Source of the DNA: Bacteroidales bacterium
Lineage (GTDB): Bacteria > Bacteroidota > Bacteroidia > Bacteroidales > Muribaculaceae
Reading direction: 5' to 3'
Length of the DNA stretch: 35,957 nucleotides
Assembly (NCBI GenBank): GCA_014800795.1
Contig: JAAVFL010000032.1
Coordinates: 1 to 35,957, forward strand
Shown here in pieces: positions 23,571 through 32,135 of the stretch (positions are counted from its first letter, which is position 1; every line of letters begins with the position of its first letter). Below the pieces are notes generated by a model that saw only the letters and a list, made by a program, of their open reading frames with translations, was not told where the DNA came from and did not search any database. A program made the translations under genes and the position numbers.

Positions 23571-26500
23571 TTGCTACAGATACATAAGGCTTCGGCCGGT
23601 TCAGGAAAGACATATACGCTCACCCGGCAGTATCTCAAGCTGCTCCTCGGAGAGAAAATAACCGCAGGAAGCCGGAAAGGAAAATACCGGCTCCGCCCGC
23701 TTGGCTCGTACGGATACGGCAAACCGAAGGCACACGGCTCAATTCTGGCGGTAACCTTTACAAACAAGGCCACCGAGGAGATGACCGAGCGTATTATCAA
23801 TGAACTCGCTGTTCTGGCAGGGAGAGTTCCAGGCAGGCGAAGCGCCTATGAAGCTGAGTTTCTGAAAGAGTTCGACACAGATCCCGGTACCCTTGCGGCC
23901 CATGCGCTGCGTGCGCTTCAGGATCTTTTGTTCAACTTTTCATGGTTCAACGTAAGTACGATCGACAGTTTCTTTCAGGGGGTGCTGAATACGTTCACCC
24001 GCGAGCTTGATCTTTCGCCTACCCATGGGCTTGAACTTGACGACCGCTATCCGCTCGAAGTGGCGGTAGGGGAGATGCTCTCCTCGATCAGAGTTGACTA
24101 TGGAAGCCGGGGCGACAAGAAACGTGAGAATGACCGTCGCATGCTTATGAACTGGCTCGAGCGATATCTTGCCAATCTGGCTCAGACTGGGGCGGGATTC
24201 AATCTGTTCTCGAAAGGCTCCGGGCTGTTCAACGATCTTGTGGACAGTGTGAAGCTGTTCATGTCGGAAAAATACCGGATGAACGCCGAAATCATCAACA
24301 CATATCTTTCGGACCACGAACGCATTGTGAAGTTTGCACGCGCCATATCCTCCGGCAACGAGGTTCTGGAGGCGCTGCGCACACAGGCTGTGGATTCGGC
24401 GCGCCGCTTGCTCGACACGGCAGATCCGCTCTTCAAAGCCAATGCAGTAAAGGCGCTCACCAACATTGCCGAAGGGAATACCGAACTTCTTACCGATACG
24501 TTCCGGAGCAATCTCGACAATCCGATGTATATCTTCAAGACACCCACGAAGAAGAATCCGCTCAACGAATCCAATGTCGGTCTGGCCGGAGAAGTTTTCG
24601 AGGCGTTAAGAACCTACCTTGTCAAGAGCGATCTCTACGCCGCGCTCCGTAAATGGGTATATTATCTGGGACTGTTCGGCCATGTGTTGCAGTCTCTCGA
24701 TGAGTTCCGCCGCGACAACGACACTCTGCTGCTCTCCGATACCAACGATCTGCTCCACCGTATAATAGCAGAAGATGAAACCCCGTTCATCTATGAGCGC
24801 ATGGGAACAGCCATCCACCATTATCTTATCGATGAGTTTCAGGATACATCGCTCATGCAGTGGGAAAACCTTCGCCCGCTGGTGCTCGAGAGTCTGAGCC
24901 ATAACCGCGACAATCTGATAATCGGCGACGAGAAGCAGTGTATATACCGTTTCCGCAATTCCGATCCGCGTTTGCTCGGCGATAAGGTGGAGACGCTCGT
25001 GCGAAGCCGCTTCAGCGACGCCATCGATCTGCGCGGGGTAAGAATCGAGGAGAACTGCAACTGGCGCAGCGCCCCACGTGTGGTGATGTTCAACAATTCC
25101 GTGTTCGCTGCCATGGCGGCTATCGTTTCCGGAGGGCTCGGCAACGATAGTGTGGCGCGCACCTACTCGGCGCTCGTTCAGATGTATCCCGACAGCCACG
25201 CCGATATGCCCGGCTATGTGAAAGCATACTTCATTCCGCCGGACACCGGTAGCGGTTCCGCCACGCCATATGGTGATGAGACCCGCCAAGAAGATGAGTG
25301 TTTCGACGACCGTTATCCGCAGGAACTCAGGCTGCTCAAAGAGGAGATAAGCCGGCAGCTTTCGGCCGGTTACCGGCCGAAAGATATAGCCGTGCTGGTG
25401 CGCACGGTCAAGGCCGGCAGGATGATAATCAGCTATCTGATGGATGTGATGGAGAACGATCCCGGGTGGAGACACGGACATCTTCAGCTTATGTCGGCAG
25501 ATTCAATGTCGGTCGGTATGTCGCCTGCGGTAAAACTTATCGTGAACGTACTCAGGTTGCTCAACGAGCCTGCACTTGCCGATGAAACTCCGCGCCGTAG
25601 CAATCTTAATGCCGCCTACCGCCGCTACAGGCTGATACATCGGTTCGAGCTTACGCGCCACACCACTGTTGACGATGGTGGAGATGGGGGAATCCGCCCT
25701 GTCACCGACAGCGAGGCGCTGGCCTTGGCGGTCGCCGCCACGTCTCCGGAATTAGCAGGCGATACCGATGGTCTCCAGCGGCAGATCGACAGCGATATAG
25801 CCTCTCTGGCGGCTATGGACAGCCCGACGTTACTTGCTGTGACCGACCGTATAATAGACAGTTTCCTGTCGGAAGACACCCGCAGGCGTGAAAACGTTTT
25901 TATCACGGCTTTTCAGGATCTGGTTCTCGATTTCAGCGAGGAGGGAGAAAACTCTGTGAGTGCTTTCCTTGAGTGGTGGGATCGGTCGGGGTCGGGGTGT
26001 CCCGTTCAGTCGCCCGATGGTCTCGATGCCATAAGTATAATGACTATACATAAGGCCAAAGGATTGGAATTCAAATGTGTGCATGTTCCGTATTTCAGTT
26101 TTGACATGGTGTCGTACCATCGTCCGCCATTCCGGAAGAGCATATCATGGTTTAAGCTCGATGCCACACAGTTCCCGGGAATCGATCCTGATATAATCCC
26201 GCCCATGCTCCCCCTGCCGAACCTGAAAGACATCATAGCGCAGCCTGCATTTGCCACCGAGGGGAGGGAGTGGCTCACGGAACAGAAAACCGATACACTC
26301 AATGTGGCATATGTCGCGCTCACCCGTGCGGTCAACGAGCTTTGTGTATACGTCGACAATTTCTCCGGCCGCGGTTACGACGAGGCCGACAATATAGGTG
26401 AGTGTTTTCATGATGCTCTCGCATCCCTGACTCCGGAAATGGTCGCTGGACTGCGGGTGACCGATGGCGGTGACAGATATCTGGCTCCCCTTGCCGGAAG

Positions 26501-27167
26501 TCTCTGTAAGGCAGAGGGTATGGAGGTGTTCGAATTCGGCGGACCGACTGTGGCTAAGCGTGAGGATGAAGTAGCTGTAGCGCCGTCGCACGATCAGATC
26601 GCCCGTACCGGGAGCGAGGAAAGTGAGATGGATGTGGAGCAGCTATATGCAGGTGCGCTCGATCAATATTTTATCAACGAACGGGCGGAGATATGTGCTT
26701 CCACCGATTATGAGGATCTGGTAAACTTCAATATGGAGAATGAGCGTCACAGGGGCATTTTCCTCCATGAAGTATTAAGCCGTGTGCGCACGGCCCCCGA
26801 TCTCGGCCGCGCACTGGCCGGGAGCGCCTACCGCTACCGCATTACCGCCACCGAGCGCGATGAATGTCGTGAGATTCTTGAGACGGCTCTTGCCGACCCG
26901 CGTGTGGCGGGATGGTTCGGCGGCTATCAACGCATGATTACGGAGCGTCGCGTGGTTGATGGGTCAGGGGTGCGCCGTCCCGACCGCGTTGTATGGATGC
27001 CCGACGGCGATGTTCATGTGATCGATTACAAGTTCGGTGTGCGTCATGATGCCCGTTACGTCCGCCAGGTGAGACGCTATATGTCGCTTCTGAGCCGCGC
27101 GGGAAATTCACGTGTGAGAGGATTCCTGTGGTATCCGGTGGAACGAGAGATAGTTGAGGTTAGTTAA
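23571..27167 (+). CDS. addA: AddA-like UvrD-family helicase with C-terminal PD-(D/E)XK nuclease
   Basis: A 1198-residue helicase-nuclease of the AddA type, expected to unwind and resect DNA ends for recombination repair. Helicase motifs are clear: Walker A ASAGSGKT (7-14), VTFTNKAT (Ia), DEFQDTS (II, 421-427), GDEKQCIYRFR (III, 452-462), IMTIHKAKGLEF (V, about 823-834) and VALTRAVNEL (VI). The C-terminal nuclease shows LHEVLSRV, RPDRVVW and VIDYKFG (about 1150-1156), which supply the Asp and Lys of the PD-(D/E)XK site. The start codon is TTG at 23571. No ATG lies between the stop of the preceding gene and the Walker motif in this frame, and MLQIHKASAGSGKT matches how the family begins. The AddB partner is not in this window. 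The flippase gene follows after 9 bp. Confidence 0.92.
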   Translation: MLQIHKASAGSGKTYTLTRQYLKLLLGEKITAGSRKGKYRLRPLGSYGYGKPKAHGSILAVTFTNKATEEMTERIINELAVLAGRVPGRRSAYEAEFLKEFDTDPGTLAAHALRALQDLLFNFSWFNVSTIDSFFQGVLNTFTRELDLSPTHGLELDDRYPLEVAVGEMLSSIRVDYGSRGDKKRENDRRMLMNWLERYLANLAQTGAGFNLFSKGSGLFNDLVDSVKLFMSEKYRMNAEIINTYLSDHERIVKFARAISSGNEVLEALRTQAVDSARRLLDTADPLFKANAVKALTNIAEGNTELLTDTFRSNLDNPMYIFKTPTKKNPLNESNVGLAGEVFEALRTYLVKSDLYAALRKWVYYLGLFGHVLQSLDEFRRDNDTLLLSDTNDLLHRIIAEDETPFIYERMGTAIHHYLIDEFQDTSLMQWENLRPLVLESLSHNRDNLIIGDEKQCIYRFRNSDPRLLGDKVETLVRSRFSDAIDLRGVRIEENCNWRSAPRVVMFNNSVFAAMAAIVSGGLGNDSVARTYSALVQMYPDSHADMPGYVKAYFIPPDTGSGSATPYGDETRQEDECFDDRYPQELRLLKEEISRQLSAGYRPKDIAVLVRTVKAGRMIISYLMDVMENDPGWRHGHLQLMSADSMSVGMSPAVKLIVNVLRLLNEPALADETPRRSNLNAAYRRYRLIHRFELTRHTTVDDGGDGGIRPVTDSEALALAVAATSPELAGDTDGLQRQIDSDIASLAAMDSPTLLAVTDRIIDSFLSEDTRRRENVFITAFQDLVLDFSEEGENSVSAFLEWWDRSGSGCPVQSPDGLDAISIMTIHKAKGLEFKCVHVPYFSFDMVSYHRPPFRKSISWFKLDATQFPGIDPDIIPPMLPLPNLKDIIAQPAFATEGREWLTEQKTDTLNVAYVALTRAVNELCVYVDNFSGRGYDEADNIGECFHDALASLTPEMVAGLRVTDGGDRYLAPLAGSLCKAEGMEVFEFGGPTVAKREDEVAVAPSHDQIARTGSEESEMDVEQLYAGALDQYFINERAEICASTDYEDLVNFNMENERHRGIFLHEVLSRVRTAPDLGRALAGSAYRYRITATERDECREILETALADPRVAGWFGGYQRMITERRVVDGSGVRRPDRVVWMPDGDVHVIDYKFGVRHDARYVRQVRRYMSLLSRAGNSRVRGFLWYPVEREIVEVS

Positions 27168-27176
27168 AGCAGAACG

Positions 27177-28625
27177 ATGGAAACGGAAGTCCGGGCCGGT
27201 AAAAGCAAAGTGAATGCAGGCATTATGAAAGTTGCCGGCATGATAGGCAGTCTGCAGATGGTGAATATCCTCTGCAGTATCATGCGTGCCAAGCTTATCG
27301 CATTATGGATCGGCCCGGTAGGGGTCGGGCTTTTCGGAGTGTACAACAGCGCCCTCGAGATGATAGCTCTGGTGGCGCAGATGGGCATACGGCCGAGCGC
27401 CGTCCGCGAACTGGGTAAGGCGGACCATCGCTCTGTGTCGCGCATAGTGGTGGCTGTAAGGCGCACGGCCCTCCTTCTCGGTTTGGCCGGTGCGCTTCTT
27501 ACCCTCTGCTTTTCCCCTTTGCTCAGCCGGATATCATTCGGCGATACATCGAGATGGTGGGGCTTCGCATGGCTGTCGGTCGCAATTCTGCTGATGGCCC
27601 TGAACAATGCCGAGGGGGCGGTGTTCCAGGGGTTACGCCGGTTCCGTAAGCTTGCCCGCTGCTCTATGGCGGGTAGTGTGGGCGGTTTTCTGGTTTCGGT
27701 TCCATTGTTCTACTGGCTGCGTGTCGACAGTATAGTGCCGTCGATTCTGGCTTATGTGGTGTGTACCTGGTTAGCGATGGGATTCTATCGTGAGAAAGTT
27801 CCCGCTCCGACCGATGGATTTCCCCGTCAGGAGAGATATGCCATAAGCCGCCGGCTTGTGACATTCGGAGCCTATCTTACGGTAATGGGGGTGATGAACT
27901 ACGGAATCACCTATCTTTTTCTGGCTTATCTTCGTGCGGTCAGCGACGATGTCACCATCGGTTATTTTCAGGCCGGTTCCACCTTCGTGAACCGCTATGG
28001 GTCGCTCGTACTCACGGCTCTGGCTATGGAATATCTTCCGCGTCTTTCGGCTCACGCCCATTCCCCGCGGCGCACAGGTCTGATGGTGTCGAACCAGATA
28101 TTCCTTTCCACTATAGCCCTCGCGGGTGTGCTGTCGTTTTTGGCTGCACTGTCGCCGATGATACTGAGGCTGTTCTATTCGTCGGAGTTTATGCCTGTTC
28201 TTCCGTTTCTGGTGCTTGCCGGAGGTGCCACTTTGCTCAAGGGGGTGTCGTGGTGTATGGCGGTGGAGATGATGGCGCGTGGCGACGGACGCACATTTCT
28301 TGTAACCGAGCTTGTATCAGGCGGCCTTCATCTCGCGCTCAGCATCGCCGGTTTCAGGCTGGGCGGTTTCATAGGTCTCGGAATCGGCTATGTGGTGTGG
28401 TACGGACTTTATACACTGATGGTATGGCTTGTCTACCGGTTCCGCTACGGTCTGAGGCTTTACGGTCCGGTAGGGGGTGTCATGGGGATGGCATGCCTGT
28501 TCATACTGCCGACCGTGGGGCTCGCTTTGGCCGGATACCCCTACTGGGGGCTTCCTGTGGCGATATGCGGCGGCTTGTGGTCGGCCGTTAAACTGCGCGC
28601 CAAGTTCCGCGGCAATCGTCAGTAA
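27177..28625 (+). CDS. Polysaccharide/O-antigen flippase (MOP superfamily)
   Basis: A 482-residue integral membrane protein with 12-14 hydrophobic helices, of the polysaccharide transporter (Wzx/RfbX-like) branch of the MOP superfamily. It is expected to flip lipid-linked sugar units across the inner membrane. Typical features are the N-terminal ILCSIMRAKLIALWIGPVG and GVYNSALEMIALVAQMGI, the repeated Gly-rich helices, and a middle FLAYLRAVSDDVTIGYFQAG. The ATG at 27177 starts a short charged lead (METEVRAGKSKVNAG) before the first helix; the Met at residue 16 is an alternative. It begins 9 bp after the helicase gene, probably in the same transcript. No glycosyltransferase gene lies in the window, so its sugar substrate is unknown. 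Confidence 0.85.
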   Translation: METEVRAGKSKVNAGIMKVAGMIGSLQMVNILCSIMRAKLIALWIGPVGVGLFGVYNSALEMIALVAQMGIRPSAVRELGKADHRSVSRIVVAVRRTALLLGLAGALLTLCFSPLLSRISFGDTSRWWGFAWLSVAILLMALNNAEGAVFQGLRRFRKLARCSMAGSVGGFLVSVPLFYWLRVDSIVPSILAYVVCTWLAMGFYREKVPAPTDGFPRQERYAISRRLVTFGAYLTVMGVMNYGITYLFLAYLRAVSDDVTIGYFQAGSTFVNRYGSLVLTALAMEYLPRLSAHAHSPRRTGLMVSNQIFLSTIALAGVLSFLAALSPMILRLFYSSEFMPVLPFLVLAGGATLLKGVSWCMAVEMMARGDGRTFLVTELVSGGLHLALSIAGFRLGGFIGLGIGYVVWYGLYTLMVWLVYRFRYGLRLYGPVGGVMGMACLFILPTVGLALAGYPYWGLPVAICGGLWSAVKLRAKFRGNRQ

Positions 28626-28668
28626 CCTTTCATCGTGGGTGGCGTTGTATTGATAAAGGCCACGAACA

Positions 28669-28700
28669 CCTGCCGAATGAAAAATAATTAGTATATTTGC
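28669..28700 (+). promoter_or_regulatory. Candidate promoter of phoH
   Basis: TATATTTG at 28693-28700 is an exact -7 match. CCTG at 28669-28672 is a weak -33, 20 bases upstream. The start near 28707 would leave a leader of about 13 bases. Confidence 0.5.
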
Positions 28701-28719
28701 AACTGTTTTTATCCATCAA

Positions 28720-29724
28720 ATGATCGAGAGAATCGTAATAATAGACAACGCCGACCCGGTGAGTTTCTACGGGGTGAACAACTCCAACATGCATCTCATA
28801 CGCAATCTGTTTCCCAAACTGCGTATGGCTGCCCGCGGTTCGGTGATAAAGGTAATGGGCGACGATGCCGAAACTGCTGAGTTCGAGAAGAAAATAAAGG
28901 AACTCGAGGCTTATTGCGCGCAGTACAATAAGCTTACCGAAGATGTAATACTCGATATCATAAAAGGAAACAAGCCTGCCGACCGCCACTCCGACGGCGG
29001 AGTGATAATCTACGGGGTCAACGGCAAGCCCATCTCCGCGCGCACTCCCAACCAGCATAAGCTTGTGGAGGCTTTCCGCAACAACGATCTTACCTTTGCC
29101 CTCGGGCCTGCCGGAACCGGCAAGACCTATGTGGCCATCGCCCTCGCTGTAAAAGCGCTCAAAAACCGCGAGGTCAAGAAGATAATTCTTTCCCGTCCGG
29201 CTGTCGAGGCCGGTGAGAAACTCGGTTTCCTCCCCGGCGACATGAAAGACAAGATCGATCCCTATCTCCAGCCTCTTTACGATGCCCTGGAAGATATGAT
29301 TCCCGCCGTAAAGCTCAAGGAATATATGGAGACCAAGGTAATACAGATCGCTCCTCTGGCATTCATGCGCGGACGCACGCTCAACGACGCAGTAATCGTG
29401 CTCGACGAAGCTCAGAACACAACCACCCACCAGATAAAGATGTTCCTTACCCGTCTGGGAGTGAACGCCAAGATGATCATCACCGGCGACGCAACCCAGA
29501 TCGACCTTCCGCGGACCGTGAACTCAGGTCTGATTCAGGCATTGCGTATTCTCAACGGCATACAGGGCATTGGAAAAGTGGAATTCGGAAAGAAGGATAT
29601 CGTGCGCCATCAGCTCGTGCAGCGCATCGTCGAGGCATATCAGGCCTACGACGAGGAGCAGAATGCCATAGCACGCGATGCGGAAGCCGAAGAACGGGCC
29701 GAGGCCGACGAACCGGCTTCCTGA
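28720..29724 (+). CDS. phoH: PhoH-family ATPase
   Basis: A 334-residue cytoplasmic ATPase of the PhoH/YbeZ family. Walker A is GPAGTGKT at residues 129-136, and Walker B is IVLDEAQN around 226-233. Other family segments are the ALGPAGTGKTYVAIALAV core, ILSRPAVEAGEKLGFLPGDM, LAFMRGRTL and ITGDATQIDLPR. The N-terminal 100 residues include a small KH-like region common in PhoH. In many bacteria PhoH works near YbeY in ribosomal RNA maturation and ribosome quality control; no ybeY is present here. The last 30 residues are Ala/Glu-rich and look disordered. It has a promoter just upstream and is followed by a short repeat and purC. Confidence 0.93.
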   Translation: MIERIVIIDNADPVSFYGVNNSNMHLIRNLFPKLRMAARGSVIKVMGDDAETAEFEKKIKELEAYCAQYNKLTEDVILDIIKGNKPADRHSDGGVIIYGVNGKPISARTPNQHKLVEAFRNNDLTFALGPAGTGKTYVAIALAVKALKNREVKKIILSRPAVEAGEKLGFLPGDMKDKIDPYLQPLYDALEDMIPAVKLKEYMETKVIQIAPLAFMRGRTLNDAVIVLDEAQNTTTHQIKMFLTRLGVNAKMIITGDATQIDLPRTVNSGLIQALRILNGIQGIGKVEFGKKDIVRHQLVQRIVEAYQAYDEEQNAIARDAEAEERAEADEPAS

Positions 29725-29736
29725 CGGCAAAATTTG

Positions 29737-29770
29737 CTAATTACTTATTACTAATTACTAATTACTAATT
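29737..29770. repeat. 7-bp tandem repeat upstream of purC
   Basis: CTAATTA occurs at 29737, 29751 and 29758, with a one-mismatch copy (CTTATTA) at 29744 and a partial copy at 29765. The array ends six bases before the purC ATG and so lies in its leader or promoter. Confidence 0.85.
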
Positions 29771-29776
29771 GAATAA

Positions 29777-30727
29777 ATGGCAACCTTAGTAAAGACCGAC
29801 TACAACTTCCCGGGGCAGACAGCGGTTTATCATGGCAAAGTACGCGATGTCTACACCATCAACGACAATCTGCTGGTGATGGTGGCGACCGACCGCATAT
29901 CGGCATTCGATGTCATTCTCCCTGAAGGTATTCCCTACAAGGGACAGGTTCTCAACCAGATAGCATCTGAGTTTCTTGAAGCAACCTCCGATATCGTTCC
30001 CAACTGGCGGCTCGCGAGTCCCGATCCGATGGTGACTGTCGGTTACCGCTGCGAGGGGTTCCCCGTCGAGATGATTATCCGCGGATATCTTACAGGAAGC
30101 GCATGGCGTGAATATGCTGCCGGATCGCGTGAACTCTGTGGCGTGAAACTTCCCGACGGCATGCGTGAGAACGAACGCTTCCCCGAGCCGATCATCACAC
30201 CTACGACAAAAGCCGCCGAAGGACACGACGAAAATATCTCACGCGAGGAAATCATCGCCCAGGGTCTGGTAAGCCAGGAAGACTACGAGCAGATGGAAGC
30301 CTATACCCGCGCGCTTTTCGCACGCGGATCGGAGATGGCCGCCCGCAAGGGACTGATTCTTGTAGATACGAAATATGAGTTTGGCAAACGCGACGGAAAA
30401 GTGATCCTCATCGACGAAATCCACACTCCCGATTCGAGCCGTTACTTCTATGCCGACGGTTACCAGGAGCGTTTCGAGAAGGGCCAGCCCCAACGCCAGC
30501 TTTCGAAAGAGTTCGTTCGCCAGTGGCTTATCGACCATGGATTCATGGGCAAGGAGGGGCAGCAGGTTCCCGAGATGACCCCGGAATTCTGCAACGAGGT
30601 ATCGGAGCGTTATATCGAGCTCTACGAGCATATAACCGGACGCAAGTTCGTGAAAGCCCCCGAAACCGATCTCGGGCAGCGTATCGCATCAAATGTAGTG
30701 AATTGCCTCGAGACACTCTCCATCTGA
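29777..30727 (+). CDS. purC: Phosphoribosylaminoimidazole-succinocarboxamide synthase
   Basis: A 316-residue SAICAR synthetase, an ATP-dependent step of de novo purine synthesis that joins CAIR and aspartate. Family motifs are complete: HGKVRDVY (residues 19-26), [55 protein letters not shown] and [11 protein letters not shown]. The length of about 316 fits the long form found in Bacteroidota and yeast; the E. coli form is shorter (237). No other purine gene lies in the window, so it appears to stand alone. There is no purine riboswitch-like fold upstream, only the 7-bp repeat. A hairpin at 30750-30791 follows. Confidence 0.97.
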   Translation: MATLVKTDYNFPGQTAVYHGKVRDVYTINDNLLVMVATDRISAFDVILPEGIPYKGQVLNQIASEFLEATSDIVPNWRLASPDPMVTVGYRCEGFPVEMIIRGYLTGSAWREYAAGSRELCGVKLPDGMRENERFPEPIITPTTKAAEGHDENISREEIIAQGLVSQEDYEQMEAYTRALFARGSEMAARKGLILVDTKYEFGKRDGKVILIDEIHTPDSSRYFYADGYQERFEKGQPQRQLSKEFVRQWLIDHGFMGKEGQQVPEMTPEFCNEVSERYIELYEHITGRKFVKAPETDLGQRIASNVVNCLETLSI

Positions 30728-30749
30728 TATTTCAAAAGCAAAGAAATCT

Positions 30750-30791
30750 ATGAACCGGAGGGCTCCCTGCGGGAACTCTCCGGTTCATTTT
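30750..30791 (+). terminator. Intrinsic terminator between purC and ubiE
   Basis: TGAACCGGAG (30751-30760) pairs with CTCCGGTTCA (30778-30787), and an inner TCCC/GGGA adds to the stem. TTTTA follows. It ends only 14 bases before the ubiE ATG. Confidence 0.75.
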
Positions 30792-30804
30792 ACACCTGAA
30801 CGCA

Positions 30805-31569
30805 ATGAAACAGCGGCCCGGCAATACAGCAGGATCTCCCGAGAAAGTGAAGCCCTATGATGCTTCGCGTCCGAAAACCGAGCAGGTAGAGGAGATGTTC
30901 GACTCCATAGCGCCTGCCTACGACTTCATGAACCGTGCCATGACTATGGGCATTGACAAGATATGGCGTGCGAAAGCGGTGGCTATGGTCAGGGGGGGCG
31001 CTCCGCGCAGAATACTTGATGTGGCCACCGGTACGGGAGACCTTGCCATAAAGCTTGCCCGCGCCGTGCCGGAAGCGTCGGTCACCGGTATAGATCTGTC
31101 GGAGGGGATGCTTGAGATCGGCAGACAGAAAGTGGCTTCCGCAGGCCTTGCCGACCGCATTGCGCTCACCAAGGCCGACTGTCTTGATCTTCCGTTTGCC
31201 GACGGGAGTTTCGATGCAGTTACAGTGGCCTACGGAGTGCGCAATTTTGAAAATCTTGCCGCCGGCTACCGCGAGATGGCCAGAGTGCTTTCTCCCGGGG
31301 GTATGCTCTGTGTGGTTGAGCTGTCGGTTCCGCAGGGGAGGATAGTCAACCCGCTCTACCGCCTGTATTCCGGTAAGATCATTCCGGCTGTCGGACGGCC
31401 GATCAGCCGCGACAGCGCAGCCTATTCCTACCTGCCGGCCTCGATAGCTGCGATGCCTCAGGGGGAGCGTATGCTTGATATCATGAGGGGAGCAGGGCTT
31501 TCCGATGCCGCTCTCAGAGCGCTTACCTTCGGTGTCTGCACCATCTACACGGCCTTTAAGCGCGATTGA
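30805..31569 (+). CDS. ubiE: Demethylmenaquinone methyltransferase (MenG/UbiE)
   Basis: A 254-residue S-adenosylmethionine-dependent methyltransferase that performs the last methylation of menaquinone, and of ubiquinone in other bacteria. Family motifs are FDSIAPAYDFMNRAMTMG (31-49), the SAM-binding DVATGTGD (72-79), GIDLSEGMLEIGRQK, DCLDLPFADGSFDAVTVAYG, then VRNFENLAAGYREMARVLSPGG in two adjoining parts. The canonical His in the first signature (S-x-G-x-H) is Asp51 here, a small variation. In an anaerobic Bacteroidales the product should be menaquinone, the electron carrier used by the FrdCAB complex in this window. The transcript may pass the purC hairpin or start from an unseen promoter. 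About 566 bases without a gene follow. Confidence 0.94.
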   Translation: MKQRPGNTAGSPEKVKPYDASRPKTEQVEEMFDSIAPAYDFMNRAMTMGIDKIWRAKAVAMVRGGAPRRILDVATGTGDLAIKLARAVPEASVTGIDLSEGMLEIGRQKVASAGLADRIALTKADCLDLPFADGSFDAVTVAYGVRNFENLAAGYREMARVLSPGGMLCVVELSVPQGRIVNPLYRLYSGKIIPAVGRPISRDSAAYSYLPASIAAMPQGERMLDIMRGAGLSDAALRALTFGVCTIYTAFKRD

Positions 31570-31612
31570 TGATTGTGTCAGACTGTGCGGCATACTGACG
31601 CGGTCTTTATAA

Positions 31613-31645
31613 TTTTGGAATTGAAAAAGTCCAAATATTCCAAAA
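31613..31645. repeat. 9-bp inverted repeat after ubiE
   Basis: TTTTGGAAT (31613-31621) and ATTCCAAAA (31637-31645) are exact reverse complements with 15 bases between. The AT-rich arms and the lack of a U tract make it a weak terminator; it could be a binding site. Confidence 0.4.
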
Positions 31646-31700
31646 ATAAGATGAAATTGCCCGCAAAAAGTGTTAACGTAAGTTAAATGGGGGGGTAATT

Positions 31701-31732
31701 CTTGCATATGTCGCGAAATATGCCTTACTTTG
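31701..31732 (+). promoter_or_regulatory. Candidate promoter upstream of a short transcript
   Basis: CTTG (31701-31704), a 20-base spacer, TTACTTTG (31725-31732). One mismatch from TAnnTTTG. The start would be near 31739. Confidence 0.4.
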
Positions 31733-31738
31733 CATGTG

Positions 31739-31808
31739 TGTTTTTCATAGTATTAGATTAAGATAAAGGTTTAAAGGAAAAAGGTCGTCGTGATGACGCC
31801 CTTTTTTT
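31739..31808 (+). ncRNA. Candidate short RNA or leader transcript upstream of nifJ
   Basis: A promoter-like pair (31701-31732) and an intrinsic terminator (31778-31808) bracket about 70 bases with no open frame. This could be a small RNA or an early-terminated leader of nifJ. I recognise no known family. The evidence is only the spacing of the signals. Confidence 0.25.
31778..31808 (+). terminator. Intrinsic terminator-like hairpin
   Basis: AAAAAGG (31778-31784) and CGTC (31786-31789) pair with GACG (31795-31798) and CCTTTTT (31800-31806), with one internal mismatch and a 5-base loop. The stem runs into seven T residues. Confidence 0.65.
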
Positions 31809-32027
31809 ATGTATATATCCGGCGTAATGACAGCGCCGGAGAATCGCCCGGCAGCATCACGCTGCGCAAATCTTGAGCCGCTTTCCATTTTGACGCAGAG
31901 AAAAGATAAGTAAGTTCTTAAACTAATTACGTAAAGGTTGCAGTCAGATACTTTATATCATCCGTACCATTGGGGAAGAGGAGTAAAAAAGTATGTATTT
32001 CTTACCATTCAACCCAAAAAAAATGAG

Positions 32028-32083
32028 TAACTTCGCGGTGCGCGTCCGTAGCCGGGAAATTTTTCGGTAGATCGGAGGGCGCA
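32028..32083 (+). promoter_or_regulatory. Weak -7-like box and structured leader of nifJ
   Basis: TAACTTCG at 32028-32035 is one base off TAnnTTTG, but no TTG lies at the right distance upstream. Just after it TGCGC (32039-32043) can pair with GCGCA (32079-32083), CCG (32046-32048) with CGG (32073-32075), and an inner CCG with CGG (32052-32054 with 32065-32067). This gives a plausible folded 5' leader of about 95 bases. Confidence 0.3.
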
Positions 32084-32135
32084 AGGCTTACGTTGGAAAA
32101 ATACCACAACACAAATAATATTGTAATTACAAGTT

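Larger units (their letters stand above)
31570..32135. other. Long structured non-coding stretch between ubiE and nifJ
   Basis: 566 bases without a supportable gene. From left to right it holds a 9-bp inverted repeat (31613-31645), a promoter-like pair (31701-31732), a terminator-like hairpin (31778-31808), two more small hairpins (31818-31840 and 31851-31865), and a structured nifJ leader (32039-32083). A 28-codon frame at 31827-31913 has no support as a gene. Confidence 0.6.

Noticed and set aside
31827-31913. A 28-codon open frame upstream of nifJ
   Set aside because: It overlaps hairpins and has no similarity or start signal to support translation.
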